A program made the position numbers and the translations under genes. Below are positions 25,176 through 34,482 of a stretch of DNA of 64,000 nucleotides, one piece after another. Every line of letters starts with the position of its first letter. Position 1 is the first letter of the stretch. Source of the DNA: JBFHIJ01 sp963678775 (lineage in GTDB: Bacteria > Bacteroidota > Ignavibacteria > Kapaibacteriales > UBA2268); NCBI GenBank assembly GCA_963678775.2, contig CAXXGR010000002.1, forward strand, positions 372,001 through 436,000. The letters run 5' to 3'. Below the pieces are notes generated by a model. That model was not told the origin of the DNA. It ran no database searches and saw only the letters and a list, made by a program, of their open reading frames with translations.

Positions 25176-25949
25176 ATGAAATTTATTATATGTTTTGTTA
25201 GTATTTACTTTGCATTTGCGAATACAGGCAATAATTTATCAGGTTCTTCCAATTTAGATCAAAAGTATAAATTGATTATAAAAAATCTCAAATACTTATC
25301 TTGTATGGTTGAGTCAGAGAAGAAAATACTTCCATTAAGCCAGATTGCAAAAATTGACAATCTAATAATTGATTCGCTTGAATATAGACAAGAAAAAAAT
25401 TGCAGTTTAAAAGATCACAATATTGCAATAGAGACTCTTGATTTATTCTTTAACTCAGAATCTCAAATTATACCTTTTATTTTAGGATATGATGAGAAGA
25501 ATAACGAAATCCCAAATCTCGGAGGTTTATATGAAAGACATCTTGTACCTAAGCCGAGTAGCCCATATTCAAGTACTTTGTCAGCTCGAATCCCCCATGC
25601 AATGTTGATGGGTGAAGCAAGATACACTATTCTAACAATTGGCATAAACTATTGTCTCAATCAAGTATTTACACCCAAAGATATAAGATTGATATTTTTT
25701 ACAGACTTTATGATACGTCATAAAGAGATATCTGAATATTTAGAAAAACAATATTCAAAGTTTAAAATGATATATAATGAGTACTATATTACAGACAGGT
25801 CAAAATTTTATCTTGAAATAGTTAAAGAATTTGGGATGTATATAGAGCCTTATAAAACGTACTCAGCTACTTACACAATCAAAGAACCTTATAAATCAAT
25901 GAATGACCCTGATCTTATCAAAATACAGGAATATTTTAATGAAAAATAA
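25176..25949 (+). CDS. Putative immunity protein for the NlpC/P60 toxin
   Basis: 257 residues with a signal peptide (about 1-16, cut after FAFA). The mature part is helical with a conserved-looking core LGGLYERHLVPKPSSPYSSTLSARIPHAMLMGEARYTILTIG. It starts ten bases after the toxin stop and is predicted periplasmic, where the peptidoglycan target of the toxin is. It ends NEK with the next gene's ATG inside its last 11 bases, the same junction as in the 5-10 kb array. I do not recognise a named family. The immunity role is inferred from order and location. Confidence 0.65.
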   Translation: MKFIICFVSIYFAFANTGNNLSGSSNLDQKYKLIIKNLKYLSCMVESEKKILPLSQIAKIDNLIIDSLEYRQEKNCSLKDHNIAIETLDLFFNSESQIIPFILGYDEKNNEIPNLGGLYERHLVPKPSSPYSSTLSARIPHAMLMGEARYTILTIGINYCLNQVFTPKDIRLIFFTDFMIRHKEISEYLEKQYSKFKMIYNEYYITDRSKFYLEIVKEFGMYIEPYKTYSATYTIKEPYKSMNDPDLIKIQEYFNEK

Positions 25950-28032
25950 AACAATAAAGATACTATTTATTCTATTAGTAGCAATAATACAGACTATAAG
26001 TCTCGCTGCCCAAAATACATATACTTATGGCTACGATGCCGCAGGAAATAGGAATCAGTTGAATTCTCCTATTTCATGCTTAGAGCTGGACTGTCCTTGC
26101 CCTGAGAATACCGACGGGTGGTTAGTATTCGAGGCAATTCCTCAAGAACCGCCAAGTACTGATTGTGACATAACTGCTCATCTGAATATTCCTGAAGAAT
26201 ATTCGGATTGTTACTCCTTCTTTGAGGTTGTAGCTTGGGGATATGAGTCTTTCACAACTCAGAAACAATTGCTGTCATCATTAGATAACAATATGATTTC
26301 TGATTTGCAGATGTCAATGCCTTCGCCAAGAAAGCAATATGCTCAGGTTTTTCTTTATAGACATATAACGGATCAAAATCCTTGCATTATTGAATCGGAA
26401 GTTGAATGTATTCCTGACTGCTGTGGCTTAATTCATCTTGATTTTATCAAGCAAGAGCCACAAGGTAGCCAGTGCTGTTGGACTTTCTATGTCAACGGCT
26501 ATGATGAAGACGCTTGTGATACTGATTTTCAATTAAAAATTGAAACTGTGGTAGAAGAAGGTGAAACTCCGCAAGAAATTGTCAATATTCCTGCTATCCA
26601 AGGCTTCGGTGATTTTTGTATAGAAAACACCGAAACAGAAGTAAGAATGATTATCTTAGATGAAGGCACGGAATGTAGAAACGAGATAGTTAAACTTGAA
26701 TGTGATAAATGCCCTTGCCCTCCTCAGTACGAAATGGATGGATGGTTACATTTAACTATAGATCAAGATGGTAGCCAATGTTCGCCAACACAATGCGAAG
26801 TTTCAGCTGTCTTTGATATTCCGGAATTATATAAAGATTGTTATAATTTCTACGAAATTGAATATGTACTGAGAGATATAGGGGCCTCTCCTTTTGATCA
26901 TGAAGATCCAATGCTTGCCCCTGGTGTAATCCCTGCAGATGGAGTAGTAACGAACTTACCTACTTGCATAGACCCAGGTAAGTCGATTGTATTGAAAGTC
27001 AGACTCTACAATGCAGTAGGAGATGCTGATTATTGCGAGTTCGTAGTTATGGAGCAAGCATGCCCATTGTTTGTAGTAGAAGACAGAGAACCATGTACTC
27101 CTGATAACTTTAACGATGGCTGGGAGGATCCTATGACTATTCTTGTTAATGTTAATGGATGTTGGTACCAAGTAAGCTTCAAATACAGACTAACAAGTGA
27201 TGGACATCAGGATATTCAATTTATCTCGTCACATCCAGCTAATCCTAACTGTACTGCAGAAAAATCAGAAGTATTCAATGCCGCTTTAGACCCAGCAATT
27301 GAAGCGATACTAGATGCAAATGATGACTATAAACCTCAAAATGGCGGATGTTATGACTCATGGAGAGTTATAGAAGCTACTTGCTGGTCGAAGTGGGAAG
27401 CTATCTATTTCTTAGGTGAAACTACTCATAATACAGTTATTGATGTACCTTGTGAATCTGACTGTTGTACTCAAGAAATCAGAGTGTGCAAATATAATTT
27501 TAAAGTTAGTACTCAAGTAATTGGATATGCCGATAATAATAATACAGACTGTAGTACTGCCTTATTACCTGATGATGCTAGATTCATTCTGCCTTATGAC
27601 GCTATAATAACTATACTTGAGCCATGTTCTCCAAACGATTGCAATATGTTCCAAGGTCATGAATCCAACACAGGCAGGCCAACCGGTACTGAAGTAGATT
27701 ATGATGCATTAAAAGATGAAGCAATAAAGGCTGAAGGAGGATATCAAATGAAGGAAATGCTTGCTAATTTTGCTGAACTTCAAATGATATACCAAATATA
27801 TCAGAAACAAAATACTTTGGCAATTAAAATTGCTCAAGCAAAAGAACAGACCGTTGAATTCAAAATTTACAATTCAATTGGTCAAGAGTTACAATCAATC
27901 TCTCTTAACTTATCGGGTTATAATCAGGAATTTGAAATAGATATTAGCACTCTAATTTCCGGTTCTTATTTCTACAGTATAATATCTGGTACAAACAAGC
28001 TGAATTCAGGTAAATTCATTATTGTCAAGTAA
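25939..28032 (+). CDS. T9SS-exported Cys-rich protein with array-type leader (module 6)
   Basis: 697 residues from the ATG at 25939, matching the leader starts in the array; an upstream start would duplicate the preceding gene. It has a signal peptide, NTYTYGYDAAGNR, then repeated Cys-rich units beginning CPCP...DGWL (about 50 and 265) and CCGLIHL, each followed by paired cysteines and a DCY-F-EI segment. The C-terminus (TVEFKIYNSIGQELQSISLNLSGYN...ISTLISGSYFYSIISGTNKLNSGKFIIVK) is a type IX secretion sorting domain. So it is exported to the cell surface or medium. It is the intact relative of the truncated array leaders. Function unknown; a structural or adhesin role is possible. Confidence 0.85.
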   Translation: MKNKTIKILFILLVAIIQTISLAAQNTYTYGYDAAGNRNQLNSPISCLELDCPCPENTDGWLVFEAIPQEPPSTDCDITAHLNIPEEYSDCYSFFEVVAWGYESFTTQKQLLSSLDNNMISDLQMSMPSPRKQYAQVFLYRHITDQNPCIIESEVECIPDCCGLIHLDFIKQEPQGSQCCWTFYVNGYDEDACDTDFQLKIETVVEEGETPQEIVNIPAIQGFGDFCIENTETEVRMIILDEGTECRNEIVKLECDKCPCPPQYEMDGWLHLTIDQDGSQCSPTQCEVSAVFDIPELYKDCYNFYEIEYVLRDIGASPFDHEDPMLAPGVIPADGVVTNLPTCIDPGKSIVLKVRLYNAVGDADYCEFVVMEQACPLFVVEDREPCTPDNFNDGWEDPMTILVNVNGCWYQVSFKYRLTSDGHQDIQFISSHPANPNCTAEKSEVFNAALDPAIEAILDANDDYKPQNGGCYDSWRVIEATCWSKWEAIYFLGETTHNTVIDVPCESDCCTQEIRVCKYNFKVSTQVIGYADNNNTDCSTALLPDDARFILPYDAIITILEPCSPNDCNMFQGHESNTGRPTGTEVDYDALKDEAIKAEGGYQMKEMLANFAELQMIYQIYQKQNTLAIKIAQAKEQTVEFKIYNSIGQELQSISLNLSGYNQEFEIDISTLISGSYFYSIISGTNKLNSGKFIIVK

Positions 28033-28052
28033 ATATAATTTACTATTTTATT

Positions 28053-28086
28053 GCAGGAGAGTATAACATAAACTCTCCTGCTTTGT
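28053..28086 (+). terminator. Terminator after the T9SS Cys-rich gene
   Basis: A perfect ten-base stem, GCAGGAGAGT with ACTCTCCTGC, around a nine-base loop, then TTTGTT. Confidence 0.8.
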
Positions 28087-28107
28087 TATTACTATGAGGA
28101 ACGTTTT

Positions 28108-29436
28108 ATGAAATATATCATTTACGTATTACTATGTTTTTCATCGCTTTATGTTTGTAATGCTGAAAAGCAATGGGTAAAAAAACACTACAAATATCAG
28201 GATGATATTAAAGCTTTAAAGGTTATTGACTCAACGAAAATTATTGCTATAGTGTTGAACATTGGATCTTCAAAAATATATAAATCTTATGATGCAGGAA
28301 ATTCTTGGACTAATACCTATAGCCATTATTACCCGGCACATAATGATTCAGTAGCAATGATTACAATTGGTTCTTGCATTTTAGATTCATTGCACTATTA
28401 TATCTGTATGTACCCTCTACCTGTATTAGATATTACAACGGATGGAGGTCTAACGTTCTCAAGAGTAGAGTTTGGTACAATTTCTTCGGATAAAAATAAT
28501 CGTTGTTTAGATGTGTCAATGTTCAACAGCATGAAGGGATATTTGATTACTTATAAAAATATCATAGTTACAACTGATGGCTGGAAAACATTTACAATTT
28601 ATGATAAGCCTAATAAATTTATAGGTACAAGCAACCCTTCATTTTTTATTGATTCTACAAAAATCGCTACCATAAACGGTCGAGGTATTTCTAATCAATT
28701 TCTTGAATTTAATTTAGAAACTGGTGAATGGAAAGATTATAATGCTGAAATACAGCCGAAAGAAGGAGAGTTCCCTTTGGTGATAAGTGGTGTTGATTTT
28801 ATTACTGATTCTCTAGGATATGCAGCCGGCAAGCAACGAGTGAATGATACAACTAAAAACATCCATTATGGATTAATCTGGAAAACAATGGATAGGGGTA
28901 GAACTTGGGAAATTATCTATAGAGAATTACAGAATCCTAGATTTGGTTTATCACAGATTCATTTTACTGATAGCTTAAGAGCTATAGCAGGAGGAAATGG
29001 AGCAAAATATATGCTTACTGAAGATGGTGGTAAAACTTGGGAATATGTAATATTCTATGATTATTTATATGCTATGTCCCAATATTGTGTTTATTGTGGA
29101 GACTATCCTATTGCTTGGTTTTTTTCAGGCGGTGCTTTTCGCTACGAAGAAGTAACCGGCATAACGGAAGGTATATTTAAAGAAATAAGTATAAAGCCAC
29201 TTCAAACCAATAGCGAGTATTATTTAGAAATTGAAGATCCCAAATCGAGAGAGTACGAGATAATATTCTCAGATGCAAACGGGAAACACATTACAACACC
29301 GCAAATAGTAAATACAGCAATATCAAATTCTTCAAACTCAATAGACTTAACTAGATTAAGTTCAGGGACATATTTCTATATGATAACCTGCAACAACTCA
29401 CTAATCTCTACCGGGAAGTTTGTAAATGTGAGGTAG
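28108..29436 (+). CDS. T9SS-exported Asp-box/BNR propeller protein, copy 1
   Basis: 442 residues. A signal peptide (about 1-19, ends VCNA) precedes a propeller with Asp-box motifs SYDAGNSWTN, TTDGGLTFSR, TTDGWKTF, TMDRGRTWE and TEDGGKTWEY, like Ycf48/BNR proteins. The last 80 residues (KPLQTNSEYYLEIEDPKSREYEIIFSDANGK...TYFYMITCNNSLISTGKFVNVR) are a type IX sorting domain. The gene and flanks (about 28086-29498) are repeated nearly exactly at 51977-53389. The two proteins differ mainly at scattered sites in residues 25-185 and are almost identical thereafter. Likely surface protein; ligand unknown. Confidence 0.85.
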   Translation: MKYIIYVLLCFSSLYVCNAEKQWVKKHYKYQDDIKALKVIDSTKIIAIVLNIGSSKIYKSYDAGNSWTNTYSHYYPAHNDSVAMITIGSCILDSLHYYICMYPLPVLDITTDGGLTFSRVEFGTISSDKNNRCLDVSMFNSMKGYLITYKNIIVTTDGWKTFTIYDKPNKFIGTSNPSFFIDSTKIATINGRGISNQFLEFNLETGEWKDYNAEIQPKEGEFPLVISGVDFITDSLGYAAGKQRVNDTTKNIHYGLIWKTMDRGRTWEIIYRELQNPRFGLSQIHFTDSLRAIAGGNGAKYMLTEDGGKTWEYVIFYDYLYAMSQYCVYCGDYPIAWFFSGGAFRYEEVTGITEGIFKEISIKPLQTNSEYYLEIEDPKSREYEIIFSDANGKHITTPQIVNTAISNSSNSIDLTRLSSGTYFYMITCNNSLISTGKFVNVR

Positions 29437-29499
29437 GAGCCTTAGCCAATTAACACTCACTGCTAAACCTCCCCGTGTTTCCTTTGGAAAACCCGATAC

Positions 29500-29553
29500 T
29501 TACCCAGAGCGAAGGGAAGTAGAGATTTAGAGGATTCAGAGCCTGAAAGGCTA
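29500..29553 (+). repeat. Dispersed repeat, short copy
   Basis: Contains agtagagatttagaggatt and agagcctgaaaggct, as at 51829-51932, and in reverse orientation within 5185-5322 and 8487-8624. It lies downstream of T9SS or leader genes in every case. Confidence 0.75.
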
Positions 29554-29614
29554 AAAGATAATTCAGTATGTGCCAATTATTCCTCAAGCTGACCCTTAAA
29601 AATAGATTACAGTT

Positions 29615-29654
29615 AAAAAAAAACTTCCACCTGTATATTTACAAGCAGAAGTTT
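29615..29654 (-). terminator. Terminator after rocD
   Basis: On the minus strand AAACTTC pairs with GAAGTTT and is followed by nine Ts. It lies about 30 bases past the stop at 29682. Confidence 0.7.
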
Positions 29655-29681
29655 ATTTTATACCTTAAGAGCTAAATAGAA

Positions 29682-30881
29682 TTAGTCTAATTCTTTAACT
29701 ACTTTAGTGATTCTTTCCATTGCCCAGTCGATTTCTTCTTTAGTGATTACCAAAGGAGGAGCAAAACGAATAATGTTTTCGTGTGTTTCTTTGCAAAGGA
29801 TACCTTCTTGCATCAATTTTTCGCAATATGGACGAGCTTTTGTATCTAATACAAAACCAATCCAAAGGCCTCGACCACGAACTTCAGTGATGTGTGGGCT
29901 ATCAATAGCTTTTAATTGCTCAACGAAGTAGTTACCCAATTCGAAAGACTTTTCAACTAATTTTTCGTCTTCGATTACTTCCAATGCTTTGATTGCAACA
30001 GCTGCACCTAATGGGTTACCACCAAAAGTAGAACCGTGTTCACCCGGTTTGATAACTCCCATAATAGGTTCGTCAGCTAAGATACCGGATACAGGATAGA
30101 AACCACCTGAAAGTGCTTTACCTACGATTACGATATCAGGGCGAACTTCTTCGTAGTAATGAGAGAAAAGTTTACCACTTCTGCCAAGACCGGCTTGGAT
30201 TTCGTCGCAGATAAATAAAATGTTATTAGCTTTACAAATTTCTGCGATACCTTTCAAGTAACCTTCAGGAGGAATTACTACTCCACCTTCGCCTTGGATT
30301 GGTTCAACCATGATAGCGCAGGTGTTAGGAGTAATTTTAGTTTTAAGGTCTTCTAAGTTACCATATTCGTGCATTGGGAATGCTTTTTTGTCATAAGGAC
30401 CAAAACCAGCGTAAGAAGAAGGATCATCAGAGAAACCAACGATAGTAGTAGTTCTACCGTGGAAGTTACCTGTAGCAACAATGATTTCAGCAGTGTCTTG
30501 TTTCAAACCTTTTACATCATATGCCCAACGACGAGCAACTTTGATTGCAGATTCTACAGCTTCAGCACCGGAGTTCATAGGTAAGAACATGCCGTAGCCA
30601 GTCATTTTGTTCAATTTTTTATAAAGTAAAGGCAATTGATCGTTACGGAAAGCACGGCTAGTCAAAGTTACATTCTCAACCTGAGCTAAAAATGCTTTTT
30701 TGATTTCAGGGTGGCAGTGACCTTGGTTAACTGCAGAGTAAGCAGCTAAGCAATCAAGATATCTTTTACCTTCAACATCTTCTACCCAGATACCTTCAGC
30801 TTTAGTAACAACTACATCTAATGGGTGGTAGTTATGCGCACCATACTTATTTTCTATGTCGATATATTCTTGAGTTTTCAT
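29682..30881 (-). CDS. rocD: Ornithine aminotransferase
   Basis: 399 residues, full length. It is a PLP enzyme transferring the delta-amino group of ornithine to 2-oxoglutarate, giving glutamate semialdehyde. The N-terminal YGAHNYHPLDVVVTKAEG and the AAYSAVNQGHCHP region are typical of rocD rather than acetylornithine aminotransferase. PLP contacts include NSGAEAVE, FHGRTTTIVGFS, Asp226 in CDEIQAGLGR and the Schiff-base Lys255 in VGKALSGG. It follows pyrB on the same strand after 45 bases and ends a cluster of carbamoyl-phosphate and ornithine enzymes, so it probably consumes ornithine released by the carbamoyltransferase. Confidence 0.95.
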   Translation of the reverse strand: MKTQEYIDIENKYGAHNYHPLDVVVTKAEGIWVEDVEGKRYLDCLAAYSAVNQGHCHPEIKKAFLAQVENVTLTSRAFRNDQLPLLYKKLNKMTGYGMFLPMNSGAEAVESAIKVARRWAYDVKGLKQDTAEIIVATGNFHGRTTTIVGFSDDPSSYAGFGPYDKKAFPMHEYGNLEDLKTKITPNTCAIMVEPIQGEGGVVIPPEGYLKGIAEICKANNILFICDEIQAGLGRSGKLFSHYYEEVRPDIVIVGKALSGGFYPVSGILADEPIMGVIKPGEHGSTFGGNPLGAAVAIKALEVIEDEKLVEKSFELGNYFVEQLKAIDSPHITEVRGRGLWIGFVLDTKARPYCEKLMQEGILCKETHENIIRFAPPLVITKEEIDWAMERITKVVKELD

Positions 30882-30926
30882 AGTAATTTATACCTTTTTT
30901 ATATAGAGAGTGAAATAAATATTGAA

Positions 30927-31841
30927 TTACATGTGGTCGAAAAGCATTGAAAGCAATGCCATTCTAATTAAGAGACCGTTAGTGCTTTGTCTGAAATATG
31001 CAGCACGCGGATCGCTGTCCACTTCCGGGCTAATCTCCACTGAGCGTGGGAGCGGGTGCATGATGATAGAATCATATTTCATTCTTTGCAGAACTGTCTT
31101 ATCTATATTAAACACAGAAAGATCCATGTCTTTCTGAGCTAATCTTTCTCTATTGATTCTTGTTTGGTAAACAACGTCAACTTTTTCGATTATTTCTTCT
31201 GTAGTATTAGCAAGCTTGTACCAGATTCCTCTTTCTTCAAGATGTTCAAGTATATCTTGCTTGATTTGCAACTCTTGAGGTGCAATAAAATATAATTTTA
31301 CTCTCTCGAACTTGCTAAGCAAATATGCCAAAGAGCGAACAGTACGACCATTATCCAAGGCACCTATAAATGCAACTGAAAGCCCGTCAAGAGTTTTACA
31401 TTCATTATAAATAGTAAACAACTCAAGCAAAGCCTGCGTAGGGTGCTGACCGCCGGAACCGTCGCCGGCATTAATAATCGGTACGGAAGAAACCGCTGCA
31501 GCACGCTTTGCACCACCGTCTTCATGATGGCGAAGCACTATGCTGTCGCAATAATTACCAATAATTTGAATAGTATCTTCCAAGCTTTCTCCGTCAATTT
31601 CAGAAGAGAAGCTCATAGCCTGCTCAGTTGAAAGAACTTTGCCGCCTAATCTGTACATCGCGGCTTCGAAAGAAAAGCGAGTACGAGTTGAAGGTCTGTA
31701 AAAAAGAGTAGCAAGGATTTTATCAGAGTAATCCTTAGTGCCGCCTCGTTTTAAGATGCGTTCCATTTCATGAGCACGGTCGAATAGTTCCATTATTCTT
31801 GGAACTGAAAACTGCTGAGATTCTACAATATGTTTAAACAT
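30927..31841 (-). CDS. pyrB: Aspartate carbamoyltransferase catalytic subunit
   Basis: 304 residues from the first ATG (31841); a TTG two codons earlier is possible. The carbamoyl-phosphate site FYRPSTRTR, the GDGSGGQHPTQALLE motif and HPLPR are all present, as is the aspartate-specific loop before HPLPR. It makes carbamoyl-aspartate in pyrimidine synthesis. No pyrI regulatory subunit gene is adjacent. It stands between carbamate kinase (270 bases upstream) and ornithine aminotransferase (45 bases downstream), an unusual place for a pyr gene, and would share carbamoyl phosphate with its neighbours. Confidence 0.95.
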   Translation of the reverse strand: MFKHIVESQQFSVPRIMELFDRAHEMERILKRGGTKDYSDKILATLFYRPSTRTRFSFEAAMYRLGGKVLSTEQAMSFSSEIDGESLEDTIQIIGNYCDSIVLRHHEDGGAKRAAAVSSVPIINAGDGSGGQHPTQALLELFTIYNECKTLDGLSVAFIGALDNGRTVRSLAYLLSKFERVKLYFIAPQELQIKQDILEHLEERGIWYKLANTTEEIIEKVDVVYQTRINRERLAQKDMDLSVFNIDKTVLQRMKYDSIIMHPLPRSVEISPEVDSDPRAAYFRQSTNGLLIRMALLSMLFDHM

Positions 31842-32117
31842 GAGCAACCGCCTATATATTTTAAATTATCAAGCTCAAATTTTATAAATTAAACGTATTA
31901 AGTAGCAATAAAATATAAATATTTTAAAATATCTACGAAAAAAACCGAATAATTTTATCCAAAATAGTTGTTTTTGGAATAAGTAGTTTTTATCTCTCTT
32001 CCAATGTAGATTATATTGAAGAGTTCCAATATTGCTAAGAGGTCTAAGCATTCTTTAGCATTTCTATCTTACTCTAAAGCAACATATTCTGATTTTAAAC
32101 TGAGCATTTTTAATAAA

Positions 32118-33059
32118 CTACGCAGTGATATGCGTACCGGCTTTACCTTCCAGAGCGTCCATCAAGTATTCGTAAGAAGTAATGATAGCTTTTTTGCCGC
32201 CATTTTTCACAAACTTGACAGCAGACTCAATCTTAGGAAGCATAGAGCCTGGTGCGAAATGCCCTTCTTTAATATATTGTTCCATTTCAGCAACAGTTGC
32301 ATGAGAAATACTACGCATTGTAGGCTTTTTGAAGTCTAAATATGCTGCATCTGCATCAGTGCTGATGATAAAAACATCTACACCTAAATCATACGCAAGC
32401 AAAGCTGAAGATCTGTCTTTATCGATTACTGCTTCAGAGCCTACTATTTCACCATTTTCTTTTTTGACTACAGGGATACCGCCACCACCAAGAGCTACAG
32501 TCAAAATATCCATTTCGATATTTTTCTTGATAACTTCTAATTGTAATATTTCTTTGGGCTGAGGAGAAGGAACTACCCTTCTATAACCACGAGAAGCATC
32601 TTCAATGATGTCCCAGCCAAGATTTTTTTTCTTTTCTTCCGCTACTTCTCTAGTGTAAAACGGTCCAATTGGTTTAGACGGATTTTGGAATGCAGGATCA
32701 TCAGGATCAACTGCGCACATGGTAGGAATTACTGTTACAAGGTTTTTTAAACCAAGTTTGCGTAATTCACCTTCCATTGCTCTCTGCATGATATAACCTA
32801 TTTCGCTCTGGGTAGTAGCTACGCACATGTCCAAAGTGTGAGTGTATACTTCGCCGGCAGCTCTTTCGCTACGAAGAAGTGCTGCTCCTGCCTGAGGGCC
32901 ATTGCCGTGAGTTACTACTACTTGCCAGCCCATTTCTACCATCTTGCAGATAGTTTTAGATGTGGCTCTCGCATTGCCGAGTTGTTCCTCGATCGTGCCG
33001 CGTTCACCGGCACGAATCAAGGAATTACCACCTACAGCTATTAACGCTTTTTTTGACAC
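32118..33059 (-). CDS. arcC: Carbamate kinase
   Basis: 313 residues from a GTG with AAGGTGA seven bases upstream. Amino-acid kinase fold with ALIAVGGNSLIRAGERGT, VVTHGNGPQAGAALLRSE, and the GGGGIPVVKKENGEIVGSEAVIDKDRSSALLA segment that marks carbamate kinases. It converts carbamoyl phosphate and ADP into ATP and carbamate, the energy-yielding last step of arginine or citrulline fermentation. It begins nine bases after the stop of the ornithine carbamoyltransferase gene, so the two are one operon. No arginine deiminase gene is in the window. Confidence 0.95.
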   Translation of the reverse strand: MSKKALIAVGGNSLIRAGERGTIEEQLGNARATSKTICKMVEMGWQVVVTHGNGPQAGAALLRSERAAGEVYTHTLDMCVATTQSEIGYIMQRAMEGELRKLGLKNLVTVIPTMCAVDPDDPAFQNPSKPIGPFYTREVAEEKKKNLGWDIIEDASRGYRRVVPSPQPKEILQLEVIKKNIEMDILTVALGGGGIPVVKKENGEIVGSEAVIDKDRSSALLAYDLGVDVFIISTDADAAYLDFKKPTMRSISHATVAEMEQYIKEGHFAPGSMLPKIESAVKFVKNGGKKAIITSYEYLMDALEGKAGTHITA

Positions 33060-33068
33060 TAAGTCACC

Positions 33069-33983
33069 TTATTTCATTAATTGATACATTACTGCTTTTT
33101 GTGCGTGCAATCTGTTTTCTGCTTCTTGGAATACGTGAGAAGCAGCTGTGTCGATTACATCAGAGCATACTTCTTCACCGCGGTGAGCAGGCAAACAATG
33201 TAAGAACATAGCGTCTTTATTAGCATTGCTGAATAGTTCAGCATTTACCTGGTAAGGCATAAAGATTTTTTTACGTTCTGCAGCTTCTGCTTCCTGACCC
33301 ATAGATGCCCAAACGTCAGTATAAACGATATCTGCGCCTGTTACAGCTTTTACAGGATCGTGTTCTACTACGATTTTAGCACCTGTTTCTTTAGCAGCTT
33401 CTTGAGCTTCTTGGAAAGCAATCAAGTTTGGTTCGAAACCAACAGGGCAGTTTACAGTTACATCTACACCTAAACGAGCACCTGCGAACATCAAAGAGTG
33501 TGCTACGTTATTGCCATCACCTACGTAAGTCAATTTCAAACCGTCAAAAGAACCTTTGATTTCTTTGATAGTCATGAAATCAGCCATAGCTTGGCATGGG
33601 TGAGTGTAGTCAGTAAGACCATTAATGATAGGAATAGTAGTGCATGCAGACATTCTGTCTACGATAGAGTGAGCAAAAGTACGAATCATGATACCATCAG
33701 CCATGCGACCAAGTACACGTCCGATATCTTCTACAGATTCGCGTTTGCCTAAGCTAATTTCGTTAGGAGAAAGATAAAGAGAGTAACCGCCTAATTGCTG
33801 GATACCGATATCGAAAGAAGCTCTTGTGCGAAGAGATGGTTTTTCGAATATCAAAGCAAGAGTTTTGCCTTTCAAAGCATCTGCATATTTAGCTTTGTCT
33901 TTTTTCATATCAATCGCCAAATCGATAGTATCGATTATTTCCTGGCGAGAAAAGTCGGTCACTTTCAAAAAGTCTTTAGTCAT
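33069..33983 (-). CDS. Ornithine carbamoyltransferase
   Basis: 304 residues. The carbamoyl-phosphate site is FEKPSLRTRASFD, the HPCQAMADFMTIKE motif and the ornithine-specific FLHCLPAHRGEEV are intact. The LRTR loop differs from the STRTR loop of the aspartate enzyme at 30927, and the HCLP motif shows ornithine use. Close coupling to carbamate kinase suggests the catabolic direction (citrulline plus phosphate to ornithine and carbamoyl phosphate), although an anabolic argF role cannot be excluded from sequence. First gene of the cluster in the direction of transcription. Confidence 0.93.
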   Translation of the reverse strand: MTKDFLKVTDFSRQEIIDTIDLAIDMKKDKAKYADALKGKTLALIFEKPSLRTRASFDIGIQQLGGYSLYLSPNEISLGKRESVEDIGRVLGRMADGIMIRTFAHSIVDRMSACTTIPIINGLTDYTHPCQAMADFMTIKEIKGSFDGLKLTYVGDGNNVAHSLMFAGARLGVDVTVNCPVGFEPNLIAFQEAQEAAKETGAKIVVEHDPVKAVTGADIVYTDVWASMGQEAEAAERKKIFMPYQVNAELFSNANKDAMFLHCLPAHRGEEVCSDVIDTAASHVFQEAENRLHAQKAVMYQLMK

Positions 33984-34482
33984 GGTATTTCTCCGAGAAT
34001 TGTTTAAAAAAAATATATAATAGTTTGGAAAATTTCTTTTTATAGCAACTTACCAAAAATACAAAAATTGAAAATCCAATCTAATGAAATTTCGTTTGTC
34101 AAGTGTTCAAATTAAATAAAAATATTGTGAATCTGGACTTAAACCGGTGCATCTGTTGCGTAATGCATAAACTGGGTGATTTTACTTGATCTGTTTTTGG
34201 GTGTATTAATCGACCTCGATATTATAAATCGAGTTAAAAGCTTTGCAGAAAGGTATTTATATAAATATGTCATGTACCTAATTTTCGCTTTCGTAGCCAA
34301 TTACTATAGTAAAGAAGCAATTTATAAAAATTGGGATAAAACAAAAATTTTTTCTGATTAATTTTGGGAAGTCTATAATTCTTAGCTTACTAAACGCGAC
34401 AAAAAAGTATTTTATAGTTAAGTGATTGTATAAAGATATTTTACTATTTTATCAGAAGTAATATGGCAATAAAGAGAACTGA
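33984..34482. other. Intergenic, no convincing gene
   Basis: 499 AT-rich bases between divergent genes. A 61-codon open frame from GTG at 34176 has no ribosome site and an unremarkable composition; I do not call it. No RNA or repeat was seen. Confidence 0.45.

Noticed and set aside
34176..34361. 61-codon open frame from GTG
   Set aside because: No ribosome site, AT-driven composition and no recognisable features.
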